Positions 18,477-26,549 of a DNA stretch of 64,000 nucleotides are shown in pieces. Below the pieces are notes generated by a model, which saw nothing but the letters and a program-made list of their open reading frames with translations, was not told the DNA's origin and did not search any database. This DNA is from Streptomyces sp. RKAG290 (GTDB taxonomy: Bacteria > Actinomycetota > Actinomycetes > Streptomycetales > Streptomycetaceae): assembly GCF_023701695.1 (NCBI RefSeq), contig NZ_JAJOZC010000001.1, positions 6,385,894 through 6,449,893 of the forward strand, in the 5' to 3' direction. The translations under genes and the position numbers were made by a program. How positions within the stretch are numbered: the first letter of the stretch is position 1; every line of letters begins with the position of its first letter.

Positions 18477-19661
18477 TTGAGCAGGTTGCGCTGGCTGACC
18501 GCGGGGGAGTCGCACGGCCCCGCACTGGTGGCGACGCTGGAGGGTCTTCCCGCCGGCGTCCCGGTCACCACGGAGATGGTGGCGGACGCGCTCGCCCGGC
18601 GGCGGCTCGGATACGGCCGCGGCGCTCGGATGAAGTTCGAGAAGGACGAGGTCACCTTCCTGGGTGGCGTCCGGCACGGGCTGACCATGGGCTCGCCGGT
18701 CGCCGTGATGGTGGGCAACACCGAGTGGCCCAAGTGGGAGCAGGTCATGTCGGCCGACCCGGTCGACCCCGACGTGCTGGCCGCCCAGGCCCGTAACGCC
18801 CCGCTGACCCGCCCCCGGCCCGGCCACGCCGACCTCGCCGGCATGCAGAAGTACGGCTTCGACGAGGCCCGGCCGATCCTGGAGCGCGCCAGCGCCCGGG
18901 AGACCGCGGCCCGGGTCGCCCTCGGTGCCGTCGCCCGGTCGTACCTCAAGGAGACGGCCGGCATCGAGATCGTCAGCCACGTCGTCGAACTGGCTGCCGC
19001 CAAGGCCCCGTACGGGGTCTACCCGGTCCCCGCCGATGTCGACAAGCTCGACGCGGACCCGGTGCGCTGCCTCGACGCCACCGCGAGCAAGCAGATGGTC
19101 GCCGAGATCGACCAGGCCCACAAGGACGGCGACACCCTCGGTGGTGTGGTCGAGGTGCTGGCCTACGGAGTGCCGGTCGGCCTCGGTTCGCATGTGCACT
19201 GGGACCGCCGGCTCGACGCGCGGCTCGCCGCCGCGCTGATGGGCATCCAGGCGATCAAGGGTGTCGAGGTCGGCGACGGCTTCGACCTGGCCCGGGTGCC
19301 CGGTTCGCAGGCGCACGACGAGATCCTGGTGACCGAGGACGGGATCAAGCGCGCCTCCGGCCGCTCCGGCGGCACCGAGGGCGGACTGACCACCGGTGAG
19401 CTGCTGCGCGTCCGCGCCGCCATGAAGCCGATCGCGACCGTGCCGCGTGCGCTCGCCACCGTCGACGTGCTGACCGGTGAGCCCGCCAAGGCCCACCACC
19501 AGCGCTCCGATGTCTGCGCCGTACCGGCCGCCGGGATCGTCGCCGAGGCGATGGTCGCCCTGGTGCTCGCCGACGCGGTCGCGGAGAAGTTCGGTGGCGA
19601 CAGCGTCCCCGAGACCCACCGCAACGTGCAGTCGTACCTCGACCACCTGCAGATCCGATGA
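18477..19661 (+). CDS. aroC: Chorismate synthase
   Basis: 394 residues. It converts EPSP to chorismate with reduced FMN. The signature GESHG near the N-terminus, RASARETAARV, the FMN/EPSP-binding RSGGTEGG, and the C-terminal SDVCAVPAA segment are visible. The TTG start is supported by GAGGAGC 5 bases upstream and by the conserved N-terminus RLRWLTAGESHG. The stop overlaps the aroK start (ATGA). Confidence 0.95.
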   Translation: MSRLRWLTAGESHGPALVATLEGLPAGVPVTTEMVADALARRRLGYGRGARMKFEKDEVTFLGGVRHGLTMGSPVAVMVGNTEWPKWEQVMSADPVDPDVLAAQARNAPLTRPRPGHADLAGMQKYGFDEARPILERASARETAARVALGAVARSYLKETAGIEIVSHVVELAAAKAPYGVYPVPADVDKLDADPVRCLDATASKQMVAEIDQAHKDGDTLGGVVEVLAYGVPVGLGSHVHWDRRLDARLAAALMGIQAIKGVEVGDGFDLARVPGSQAHDEILVTEDGIKRASGRSGGTEGGLTTGELLRVRAAMKPIATVPRALATVDVLTGEPAKAHHQRSDVCAVPAAGIVAEAMVALVLADAVAEKFGGDSVPETHRNVQSYLDHLQIR

Positions 19662-21292
19662 GTGCCCCGCTGATCGTCCTCGTCGGGCCGATGGGCGTCG
19701 GCAAGTCCACCGTCGGTGAGCTCCTCGCCGAACGGCTGGGCACCACCTACCGGGACACCGACGCGGACGTCGTCGCCACGGCCGGGAAGCCGATCGCGGA
19801 GATCTTCTTCGACGAGGGCGAGGAGCACTTCCGCGCGCTGGAGCGGCAGGCCGTCGAGGCCGCGGTCGCCGGGCACGCCGGCGTGCTCTCGCTCGGCGGC
19901 GGCGCCGTCCTCGACGACGCGACCCGCACGCTGCTGGCCGGCCACGCCGTCGTCTATCTCTCGATGGACGTCGACGAAGCGGTCAAGCGCGTCGGGCTGA
20001 ACACCGCGCGCCCGCTGCTCGCCGTGAACCCGCGCCGGCAGTGGCGCGAGCTCATGGAGGCCCGCCGTCACCTCTACACGGAGGTGGCCCGCGTGGTCGT
20101 GGCGACCGACGAGCGCACACCGCAAGAGGTCGCCCAGGCGGTCCTCGACACACTGGAACTGCCGGACGCGCCGTCGTCCGGCCGGGAGAACGCAACGATG
20201 ACGGACCAGGGCCCCACCCGCATCCAGATCGCCGGCAGCGCGGGCACCGACCCGTACGAGGTGGTGATCGGCCGGCAGCTCCTCGGCGAGCTGCCCGCGT
20301 TCATCGGTAACCGCGTCAAGCGCGTCGCGGTGCTGCACCCCGAGGCACTCGCCGAGACCGGCGAGGCGGTCCGCCAGGACCTCGCCGGCCAGGGCTACGA
20401 GGCCATCGCCATCCAGCTGCCGAACGCCGAGGAGGCCAAGACCGTCGAGGTCGCGGCCTACTGCTGGAAGGCGCTCGGCCAGACCGGCTTCACCCGCACC
20501 GACGTCATCGTCGGCGTGGGCGGCGGCGCGACCACCGACGTCGCCGGCTTCGTCGCGGCGACCTGGCTGCGCGGGGTCCGGTGGATCGCCGTACCCACCA
20601 CCGTGCTCGCCATGGTGGACGCGGCCGTCGGCGGCAAGACCGGCATCAACACCGCCGAGGGCAAGAACCTCGTCGGCGCCTTCCACCCGCCGGCCGGGGT
20701 GCTCTGCGACCTCGCCGCCCTCGACTCGCTGCCGGTCAACGACTACGTCAGCGGCATGGCCGAGATCATCAAGGCCGGCTTCATCGCCGACCCGGTGATC
20801 CTCGACCTCGTCGAGGCCGACCCGCAGGGCGCGCGCACGCCCGCCGGGCCGCACACCTCCGAGCTGATCGAGCGCGCCATCCGGGTCAAGGCCGAGGTCG
20901 TCTCCAGCGACCTCAAGGAGTCCGGTCTGCGCGAGATCCTCAACTACGGCCACACCCTGGCCCACGCGATCGAGAAGAACGAGCGCTACAAGTGGCGCCA
21001 CGGCGCGGCCGTCTCGGTCGGCATGGTCTTCGCCGCCGAACTGGGCCGGCTGGCCGGACGCCTCGACGACGCGACCGCCGACCGGCACCGCGCCGTCCTG
21101 GAATCCGTCGGCCTGCCGCTCACCTACCGCGGCGACCAGTGGCCCAAGCTGCTGGAGAACATGAAGGTCGACAAGAAGTCCCGCGGCGACCTGCTGCGCT
21201 TCATCGTCCTCGACGGCCTCGGCAAGCCCACCGTCCTGGAGGGCCCCGACCCGGCCGTGCTGCTCGCCGCCTACGGGGAGGTGTCGGCGTGA
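19658..21292 (+). CDS. aroKB: Shikimate kinase / 3-dehydroquinate synthase, in-frame fusion
   Basis: One open frame of 544 residues. Residues 1 to about 170 are shikimate kinase, with Walker A GPMGVGKST (10-18) and the shikimate-binding GGGAV. Residues 181-544 are dehydroquinate synthase, with GGGATTDVAG, the metal-binding NYGHTLAHAIE and KVDKKSRG. No stop separates them; a roughly 10-residue linker joins the two. ATG 20198 (MTDQGPTR) is preceded by GGGAGA, so a separate 364-residue AroB may also be made by internal initiation. The two activities catalyse steps 5 and 2 of the shikimate pathway. Separate genes are the arrangement I would expect in this genus. Confidence 0.9.
   Translation: MSAPLIVLVGPMGVGKSTVGELLAERLGTTYRDTDADVVATAGKPIAEIFFDEGEEHFRALERQAVEAAVAGHAGVLSLGGGAVLDDATRTLLAGHAVVYLSMDVDEAVKRVGLNTARPLLAVNPRRQWRELMEARRHLYTEVARVVVATDERTPQEVAQAVLDTLELPDAPSSGRENATMTDQGPTRIQIAGSAGTDPYEVVIGRQLLGELPAFIGNRVKRVAVLHPEALAETGEAVRQDLAGQGYEAIAIQLPNAEEAKTVEVAAYCWKALGQTGFTRTDVIVGVGGGATTDVAGFVAATWLRGVRWIAVPTTVLAMVDAAVGGKTGINTAEGKNLVGAFHPPAGVLCDLAALDSLPVNDYVSGMAEIIKAGFIADPVILDLVEADPQGARTPAGPHTSELIERAIRVKAEVVSSDLKESGLREILNYGHTLAHAIEKNERYKWRHGAAVSVGMVFAAELGRLAGRLDDATADRHRAVLESVGLPLTYRGDQWPKLLENMKVDKKSRGDLLRFIVLDGLGKPTVLEGPDPAVLLAAYGEVSA
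20187..20200 (+). promoter_or_regulatory. aroB: Internal ribosome-binding site and ATG for AroB
   Basis: GGGAGA is followed after about 6 bases by ATG 20198, which begins the part homologous to stand-alone AroB. The frame is continuous with aroK. Translation could therefore yield a fusion, a free AroB, or both. Confidence 0.5.
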
Positions 21293-21729
21293 CCCGCCGG
21301 GTCCTCGTCCTCAACGGGCCCAACCTCGGCCGGCTGGGCTCCCGCGAGCCCGACGTCTACGGCGCCACCTCGTACGCCGGACTCGTCGACACCTGCCGCA
21401 CCGTCGGCAAGGAGCTCGGCTTCGATGTGGACGTGCGGGAGACCAACGACGAGGGAGAGCTGATCCGCTGGCTGCACGAAGCAGCGGACGGTTCAATTCC
21501 GGTCGTTCTCAACCCGGGTGCCTTCACGCACTACTCGTACGGGATGCGGGACGCGGCCGCCCAGCGCACCGCCCCGCTGATCGAGGTGCACATCTCGAAC
21601 CCGTACGCGCGGGAGGAATTCCGCCACAACTCCGTGGTCGCACCGGTCGCCACCGGGACCGTGGCCGGATTCGGCATCGGCTCCTACCGGCTCGCCCTGC
21701 GCGCCCTCGCGGACGAACTGACGGACTGA
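21289..21729 (+). CDS. aroQ: 3-dehydroquinate dehydratase, type II
   Basis: 146 residues, the usual size. The motifs NGPNLGRLGSREPDVYG (catalytic Arg and Tyr), NPGAFTHYS (substrate Asn and neighbours), and EVHISNPYAREEFRHNS (catalytic His region) are clear. It dehydrates 3-dehydroquinate to 3-dehydroshikimate. The GTG start overlaps the aroB stop by 4 bases, so it closes the aro operon. Confidence 0.96.
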   Translation: MTRRVLVLNGPNLGRLGSREPDVYGATSYAGLVDTCRTVGKELGFDVDVRETNDEGELIRWLHEAADGSIPVVLNPGAFTHYSYGMRDAAAQRTAPLIEVHISNPYAREEFRHNSVVAPVATGTVAGFGIGSYRLALRALADELTD

Positions 21730-21778
21730 CCCACCGCCGCACCGGAAGGCCCACTGGCCGACGGGGCACTGTGGCTCC

Positions 21779-21810
21779 TCCCCGGCCGTTCCCTCTGTGG
21801 CGGCCGGGGA
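21779..21810 (+). terminator. Probable terminator after aroQ
   Basis: TCCCCGGCCG (21779-21788) pairs perfectly with CGGCCGGGGA (21801-21810) across a 12-base loop, 50 bases after the aroQ stop. No T tract follows. Confidence 0.45.
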
Positions 21811-21867
21811 AGGTACGGTTGCCGTTCCACCAGCGCCAGTTGCCTGTACGAGACGGAGTGCCACCGG

Positions 21868-22722
21868 ATGGAGCACGCAGTGGGGGCACCGCTGCCGCCG
21901 CCCCAGGGTCCCGGCAACGGGCCCGTCGGCTGGTCGCACCAGGCCCAGCACCCCGGCCCGCCGGTTCCGCCGCCGGCCGGTCACCCCGGCCCGCCCCCGG
22001 CGCCTCCCGCCCCGCCCGCCCACCAGGGGCAGAACCAGGGCTGGAGCGGACCCGCACCGCACCAGGCCCCGGCGCAGGTCTCCAGAGAGACCACCGGACA
22101 CATCCAGCTGCCGCCCGGCGGGCCCGTACCGCTGCCCGCGCCGCCCGCCGAGCCGGGCACCGGTACGGCGACCCTCGCCGTGCTCCTGATCGGCCCGGCA
22201 GGCGCCGGGAAGACCACCGTGGCCAAGCTCTGGGCCAGCCGGCGCCGGGTCCCCACCGCCCACGTCAGCCTCGACGACGTCCGCGAGTGGGTCTGCTCCG
22301 GCTTCGCGGACCCGCAGACGGGGTGGAACGACCAGTCCGAGGCCCAGTACCGGCTGGCCCGCCGCACCTGCGGCTTCGCCGCGCGCAACTTCCTGGCCAA
22401 CGGCATCTCCTGCATCCTCGACGACGCCGTCTTCCCGGACCGGCCCGTGGTCGGCCTGGGCGGCTGGAAGCGCCACGTCGGCCCCGGTCTGCTGCCCGTC
22501 GTCCTGCTGCCCGGCCTGGAGATCGTCCTGGAGCGCAACGCCGCCCGCAGCGGCAACCGGCGCCTCTCGGACGAGGAGGTCGCCCGGATCCACGGCCGGA
22601 TGGCCGGCTGGTACGGCTCCGGCCTGCCGATCATCGACAACTCGACGTACGACGTGGAGACCACCGCCCGCGTCCTGGACGACATACTCGCCCGCTCGAT
22701 AGCCAGCCCGCCGGCCTGGTGA
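21868..22722 (+). CDS. P-loop ATP-binding protein with Pro-rich N-terminus
   Basis: 284 residues. Residues 1-100 are a low-complexity Pro/Gly/Gln/His tract. From about 100 there is a P-loop kinase-like domain with Walker A GPAGAGKTT (109-117), an SLDDVREWVCSGF segment and a late NRRLSDEEV segment, resembling small AAA/zeta-toxin/polynucleotide kinase-like ATPases. I do not know its substrate. It follows the aro cluster after a hairpin and stands 106 bases before the M24 gene, so it is probably a separate transcription unit. Confidence 0.75.
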   Translation: MEHAVGAPLPPPQGPGNGPVGWSHQAQHPGPPVPPPAGHPGPPPAPPAPPAHQGQNQGWSGPAPHQAPAQVSRETTGHIQLPPGGPVPLPAPPAEPGTGTATLAVLLIGPAGAGKTTVAKLWASRRRVPTAHVSLDDVREWVCSGFADPQTGWNDQSEAQYRLARRTCGFAARNFLANGISCILDDAVFPDRPVVGLGGWKRHVGPGLLPVVLLPGLEIVLERNAARSGNRRLSDEEVARIHGRMAGWYGSGLPIIDNSTYDVETTARVLDDILARSIASPPAW

Positions 22723-22828
22723 AGTGAAGGGACGCCGGAGGGCGGCCGCCGTCCGCTGACGGCCGCGCCGCCCCCCGGTCGGGTGCGCTGACCGGGCGGG
22801 GCTCGGGCTCCGCTCGTACGCTCGATGC

Positions 22829-23935
22829 ATGTCAGAGGTGTACGCCGTCCGCCGCGGGCTGCTCCGCGACCGGTGCGCCGCCGTCGGATCCGCGGCCGCC
22901 CTGGTCTCCCGCCCCGCCAATGTCCGCTACCTGGCGGGCGGAGCGCCGCCCGGGGCCGTGCTGCTGCTCGGCCCCGACCAGGACGTTCTGCTCTGCCCGC
23001 GCACTCCCACCGGTGATCCGGCCGACGGCCGCACCGACGAACGGCTCCGGGTGGATCTGCTGCCGGTGGCCGGCGGCGATCCGGTGGTCGCCGCCGCGGA
23101 CCTGGCCACCTCCCAGGGCGCGGAGTCGCTGGCCGTCGAGGAGCACGACCTGACGGTCGCCCGGCACCGGGCCATGGGGTCGGTCGCCCCCAGGCTCCGG
23201 CTGGCCGATCTCGGTGCCACCGTCGAACAGCTGCGCATCGTCAAGGACGAGGAGGAGATCGGCTGCCTGCGGATCGCCGCCGAGATCACCGATCAGGCGC
23301 TCGGTGAACTCCTCGAATCGATCCTGGTCGGCCGGACCGAACGGCACCTCGCGCTGGAACTGGAGCGCCGGCTGGTGGACCACGGCGCCGACGGCCCCGC
23401 CTTCGCGACCTCCGTCGCCACCGGTCCCCACTCCGGCCGGGGCCGCCACCGGCCCTCGGACCGACGGGTGGAGGAAGGAGATTTCCTCTCCGTCTGCCTC
23501 GGCGCGAACTACCGCGGCTACCGGTGCGAGATCGGCCGCACCTTCGTCATCGGAACGGCCCCGGCCGACTGGCAGATTGAGCTCTACGACCTGGTTTTCG
23601 CCGCTCAGAGGGCCGGACGCGAGGCTCTCGTGCCCGGCGCCGCCTACCGTGACGTGGACCGTGCGGCCCGCCATCTCCTGGACTCGGCGGGCTACGGTGA
23701 GGGCCTCGCACCCTCCACCGGACACGGGGTGGGACTCGAAATCGACGAGGACCCGCAGCTGGCACCTGCGGCCATGGGTAAACTGGACGCTTGTGTGCCG
23801 GTCACCGTCGAACCGGGGGTCCACCTCCCGGGCCGGGGCGGGGTCCGGATCGATGACACGCTCGTCGTGCGCCCAGAGGCGGACGGCGGACCCGAGCTAC
23901 TCACCATTACGACCAAGGAGCTGCTCGCGCTCTAG
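22829..23935 (+). CDS. M24 (aminopeptidase P-like) family protein with altered metal site
   Basis: 368 residues: an N-terminal creatinase-like domain (1-130) and a pita-bread M24 domain. Aligned by motif to E. coli PepP, the five metal ligands read C223 (for Asp), E234 (for Asp), H299, E328 and D342 (for Glu), from SVCLGANYRGY, CEIGRTF, STGHGVGLE, VTVEPG and GVRIDD. Three of five are therefore changed, so classical dimetal Xaa-Pro peptidase activity is doubtful. It lies 50 bases upstream of efp, a neighbourhood shared with pepQ-like genes in many Gram-positive bacteria. Confidence 0.85.
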   Translation: MSEVYAVRRGLLRDRCAAVGSAAALVSRPANVRYLAGGAPPGAVLLLGPDQDVLLCPRTPTGDPADGRTDERLRVDLLPVAGGDPVVAAADLATSQGAESLAVEEHDLTVARHRAMGSVAPRLRLADLGATVEQLRIVKDEEEIGCLRIAAEITDQALGELLESILVGRTERHLALELERRLVDHGADGPAFATSVATGPHSGRGRHRPSDRRVEEGDFLSVCLGANYRGYRCEIGRTFVIGTAPADWQIELYDLVFAAQRAGREALVPGAAYRDVDRAARHLLDSAGYGEGLAPSTGHGVGLEIDEDPQLAPAAMGKLDACVPVTVEPGVHLPGRGGVRIDDTLVVRPEADGGPELLTITTKELLAL

Positions 23936-23985
23936 CGCGCATCCTCGGTCGTTCCACCAGCTTCAGTCCAGGAGATTCCGCAACC

Positions 23986-24552
23986 GTGGCTTCCACGAAC
24001 GACCTCAAGAACGGCCTGGTGCTCAAGCTCGACGGAGGCCAGCTCTGGTCCGTCGTCGAGTTCCAGCACGTCAAGCCCGGCAAGGGCCCCGCCTTCGTGC
24101 GCACCAAGCTCAAGAACGTGCTCTCCGGCAAGGTCGTCGACAAGACGTTCAACGCCGGCGTGAAGGTCGAAACGGCCACCATCGACCGGCGCGACATGCA
24201 GTTCTCGTACATGGACGGCGAGTACTTCGTCTTCATGGACATGGACACGTACGACCAGCTGATGGTCGACCGCAAGTCCGTCGGCGACGCCGCCAACTTC
24301 TTGATCGAGGGCTTCACCGCCTCTGTCGCCCAGCACGAGGGCGAGGTGCTCTACGTCGAGCTGCCGGCCGCCGTCGAGCTCGTCATCCAGCACACGGACC
24401 CGGGCGTCCAGGGCGACCGTTCCACCGGTGGCACCAAGCCCGCCACGCTGGAGACCGGTTACGAGATCGGTGTCCCGCTCTTCATCACGACCGGTGAGAA
24501 GATCAAGGTCGACACCCGCTCGGGCGATTACCTCGGCCGGGTGAACAGCTAA
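23986..24552 (+). CDS. efp: Translation elongation factor P
   Basis: 188 residues, three beta-barrel domains. It relieves ribosome stalling at polyproline. The tip loop KPGKGPAF carries K33, the residue modified in many bacteria. The C-terminal EVGVPLFI-type signature appears as GVPLFITTGEKIKVDTRSG. The GTG start follows AGGAG about 8 bases upstream. nusB begins 2 bases after the stop. Confidence 0.97.
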   Translation: MASTNDLKNGLVLKLDGGQLWSVVEFQHVKPGKGPAFVRTKLKNVLSGKVVDKTFNAGVKVETATIDRRDMQFSYMDGEYFVFMDMDTYDQLMVDRKSVGDAANFLIEGFTASVAQHEGEVLYVELPAAVELVIQHTDPGVQGDRSTGGTKPATLETGYEIGVPLFITTGEKIKVDTRSGDYLGRVNS

Positions 24553-24554
24553 CC

Positions 24555-24986
24555 GTGGCTGCCCGGAATACGGCCCGCAAGCGCGCCTTCCAGATCCTCT
24601 TCGAGGCCGACCAGCGCGGTGAGTCCGTGAAGACGGTCCTCGCGGACTGGGTACGGCACTCGCGGACCGACACCCGTCAGCCGCCGGTCACCGAGTACAC
24701 GATGGAGCTCGTCGAGGGGTACGCGCAGTATGCGGACCGGATCGACGACCTCATCGTCACCTACGCCGTGGACTGGGAGATCGACCGGATGCCGGTCGTC
24801 GACCGGAACATCCTGCGGCTCGGTGCGTACGAGCTGATCTGGGTGGACGCGACGCCGGACGCGGTGGTGATCGACGAGGCGGTGCAGATCGCCAAGGAGT
24901 TCTCCACCGACGACTCCCCGTCCTTCGTGAACGGGCTGCTGGCCCGCTTCAAGGAGCTCAAGCCGAACCTCCGCCGGGAGCAGTAG
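24555..24986 (+). CDS. nusB: Transcription antitermination factor NusB
   Basis: 143 residues, all-helical. It starts AARNTARKRAFQILFEADQRG and ends with the conserved EAVQIAKEFSTDDSPSFVNGLL. NusB binds boxA RNA with NusE (S10) to support rRNA transcription. Two bases separate it from efp, so they share a transcript. A strong bidirectional terminator follows. Confidence 0.96.
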   Translation: MAARNTARKRAFQILFEADQRGESVKTVLADWVRHSRTDTRQPPVTEYTMELVEGYAQYADRIDDLIVTYAVDWEIDRMPVVDRNILRLGAYELIWVDATPDAVVIDEAVQIAKEFSTDDSPSFVNGLLARFKELKPNLRREQ

Positions 24987-25004
24987 CTGCCGGCGGCGCT
25001 CAGC

Positions 25005-25046
25005 CGACGAAGGGCCCGCGGTCGACCGACCGCGGGCCCTTCGTCG
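25005..25046. terminator. Bidirectional terminator between nusB and bldD
   Basis: A perfect 20-bp inverted repeat, CGACGAAGGGCCCGCGGTCG (25005-25024) against 25027-25046, has 2 central bases. It lies 18 bases after the nusB stop and about 110 bases past the bldD stop on the other strand. Confidence 0.8.
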
Positions 25047-25155
25047 TGCACCGGCTGCCCTCGGCGCGGGGCAGGGCGGAAAACGAAACGCCGGACCGGC
25101 GGGGCGTCCGGGATAGGGCCCCACCGATCCGGCGGTACGTTTCTGCTGGTGTGGC

Positions 25156-25656
25156 TCAGCCCTCGTCGTGGGCGACCGCGCGACGGGCGTCCGCGTCCAG
25201 CACACCCCAGCTGATCAGCTGTTCCGTCAGCACGGAAGGCGACTGGTCGTAGATCACCGCGAGCGTGCGGAGGTCGTCCTGGCGGATCGAGAGCACCTTG
25301 CCGTTGTAGTCGCCGCGCTGGCTCTGGATCGTCGCCGCGTAGCGCTGCAGCGGTCCGGCCTTCTCCGGCGGGACGTGGGCGAGGCGCTCCAGGTCCAGGA
25401 CGAGCTTCGGCGGCGGCTCGGCGGCGCCGCCGGGCGTCGTACCGGGCAGGAGCTCCTGCACCGGGACGCCGTAGAAGTCGGCCAGCTCGGCGAGGCGCTG
25501 CACGGTCACGGCACGGTCGCCGCGCTCGTACGAACCGACCACGACGGCCTTCCAGCGGCCCTGTGACTTCTCCTCCACGCCATGGAGGGAGAGGCCCTGC
25601 TGGGTGCGGATGGCACGGAGCTTGGCACCGAGCTGCTTTGCGTATTCGCTGGACAT
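25156..25656 (-). CDS. bldD: Developmental master regulator BldD
   Basis: 166 residues, one less than I recall for S. coelicolor BldD. The N-terminal helix-turn-helix (about 10-70, with GLSLHGVEEKSQGRWKAVV) binds DNA. The C-terminal domain carries the c-di-GMP signature RGD (114-116)-x8-RQDD (125-128). Four c-di-GMP molecules bridge two BldD subunits, and the complex represses sporulation genes during vegetative growth. ATG 25656 is chosen from the conserved N-terminus SSEYAKQLGAK with GGGAGC just upstream. A BldD-like operator lies in its own promoter region. Confidence 0.97.
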   Translation of the reverse strand: MSSEYAKQLGAKLRAIRTQQGLSLHGVEEKSQGRWKAVVVGSYERGDRAVTVQRLAELADFYGVPVQELLPGTTPGGAAEPPPKLVLDLERLAHVPPEKAGPLQRYAATIQSQRGDYNGKVLSIRQDDLRTLAVIYDQSPSVLTEQLISWGVLDADARRAVAHDEG

Positions 25657-25704
25657 AAGGCTCCCGGGACGCTGGAACATTTCGCGGCTCCGCCGCGTGG
25701 CTGG

Positions 25705-25717
25705 TAACTCACTGTGA
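25705..25717. promoter_or_regulatory. BldD operator upstream of bldD (autoregulation)
   Basis: TAACTCACTGTGA matches the BldD consensus TNACNCWGNGTNA at all fixed positions but one (the G after W), and does so on both strands. It sits 49-61 bases upstream of the bldD ATG. Autoregulation of bldD is established in S. coelicolor. Confidence 0.6.
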
Positions 25718-25815
25718 GGTTACGCAGCGTTACTTGGGTGCGTCAAGCTGAAACGGTCCGGACCGGCACCTCCCGGGGGTGCGACGAGGGCCCTGCACAA
25801 GCCCTGGTAACGTGG

Positions 25816-25843
25816 ATGACGCAATTTCGACGTCCTTTAAGAT
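25816..25843 (+). promoter_or_regulatory. Candidate -35/-10 promoter of the pyr operon
   Basis: ATGACG (25816-25821) and TAAGAT (25838-25843) are 16 bases apart. If used, transcription would start near 25850, inside the hairpin listed next, so this promoter and a full-length PyrR-binding hairpin exclude each other. Confidence 0.35.
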
Positions 25844-25860
25844 CCGTCCAGTGAGGCGGA
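25843..25860 (+). promoter_or_regulatory. PyrR-binding-type RNA hairpin in front of pyrR
   Basis: TCCG pairs with CGGA (25843-25846 with 25857-25860). A bulged T (25847), a CC/GG pair and an AGTGA loop follow. This matches the core UCCAGAGAGGCU element that PyrR binds in Bacillus and in mycobacterial translational control. AAGGAGG begins 2 bases downstream (25862-25868), so PyrR with UMP bound here would cover the pyrR ribosome-binding site. Confidence 0.55.
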
Positions 25861-25878
25861 GAAGGAGGTCCGTTTCTT

Positions 25879-26463
25879 ATGGACGCACAGCACGACGCCA
25901 CCGGCAATGCGGCACGCCCCGTTCTCGAGGCTCCCGACATCGCCCGAGTACTCACCCGCATCGCCCACGAGATCGTCGAACGCGCCAAGGGCGCCGACGA
26001 TGTGGTGCTTCTCGGCATCCCGACCCGGGGCGTCTTCCTCGCCCGCCGGCTCGCCGACAAACTCGAAGAGATCACCGGCCGGAAGATGCCGGTCGGCTCG
26101 CTCGACATCACCATGTACCGGGACGACCTGCGGATGCGCCCTGCGCGCGCCCTGGGCCGCACGGAGATCCCCGGCGAGGGGATCGAGGGCCGCCTGGTCG
26201 TCCTCGTCGACGACGTCCTCTTCTCCGGCCGCACGATCCGTGCCGCGCTCGACGCGCTCGGCGACATCGGCCGGCCCCGCGCGGTACAGCTCGCGGTCCT
26301 CGTCGACCGCGGCCACCGCGAACTCCCGATCCGCGCCGACTACGTCGGCAAGAACCTCCCCACGTCGCTGCGGGAGACGGTCAAGGTCCAGCTCGCCGAG
26401 GAGGACGGCCGCGACGCCGTGCTGCTCGGCGTCGAGCGGACCGCCCCGGCGGGCGAGCAGTAG
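25879..26463 (+). CDS. pyrR: PyrR bifunctional pyr operon regulator / uracil phosphoribosyltransferase
   Basis: 194 residues, type I phosphoribosyltransferase fold. The PRPP-binding motif VVLVDDVLFSGRT (107-119) and the RNA-contact region RDDLRMRPAR (81-90) are present. It senses UMP/PRPP and binds pyr leader RNA. It is first in the operon, behind a PyrR-type hairpin and a strong AAGGAGG, which fits autoregulated translation. pyrB follows after 86 bases. Confidence 0.95.
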   Translation: MDAQHDATGNAARPVLEAPDIARVLTRIAHEIVERAKGADDVVLLGIPTRGVFLARRLADKLEEITGRKMPVGSLDITMYRDDLRMRPARALGRTEIPGEGIEGRLVVLVDDVLFSGRTIRAALDALGDIGRPRAVQLAVLVDRGHRELPIRADYVGKNLPTSLRETVKVQLAEEDGRDAVLLGVERTAPAGEQ

Positions 26464-26549
26464 CTGCGCGTCCGTACGGCTCACCTGCCGTACGGCCGCT
26501 CCGGCACGCCCGCACGCCTGAATCCTCCAGCCACCCGGAGAACACCCAG

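Noticed and set aside
22740..22800. G+C-rich inverted repeat before the M24 gene
   Set aside because: Pairing is interrupted and of the kind expected by chance at this base composition.
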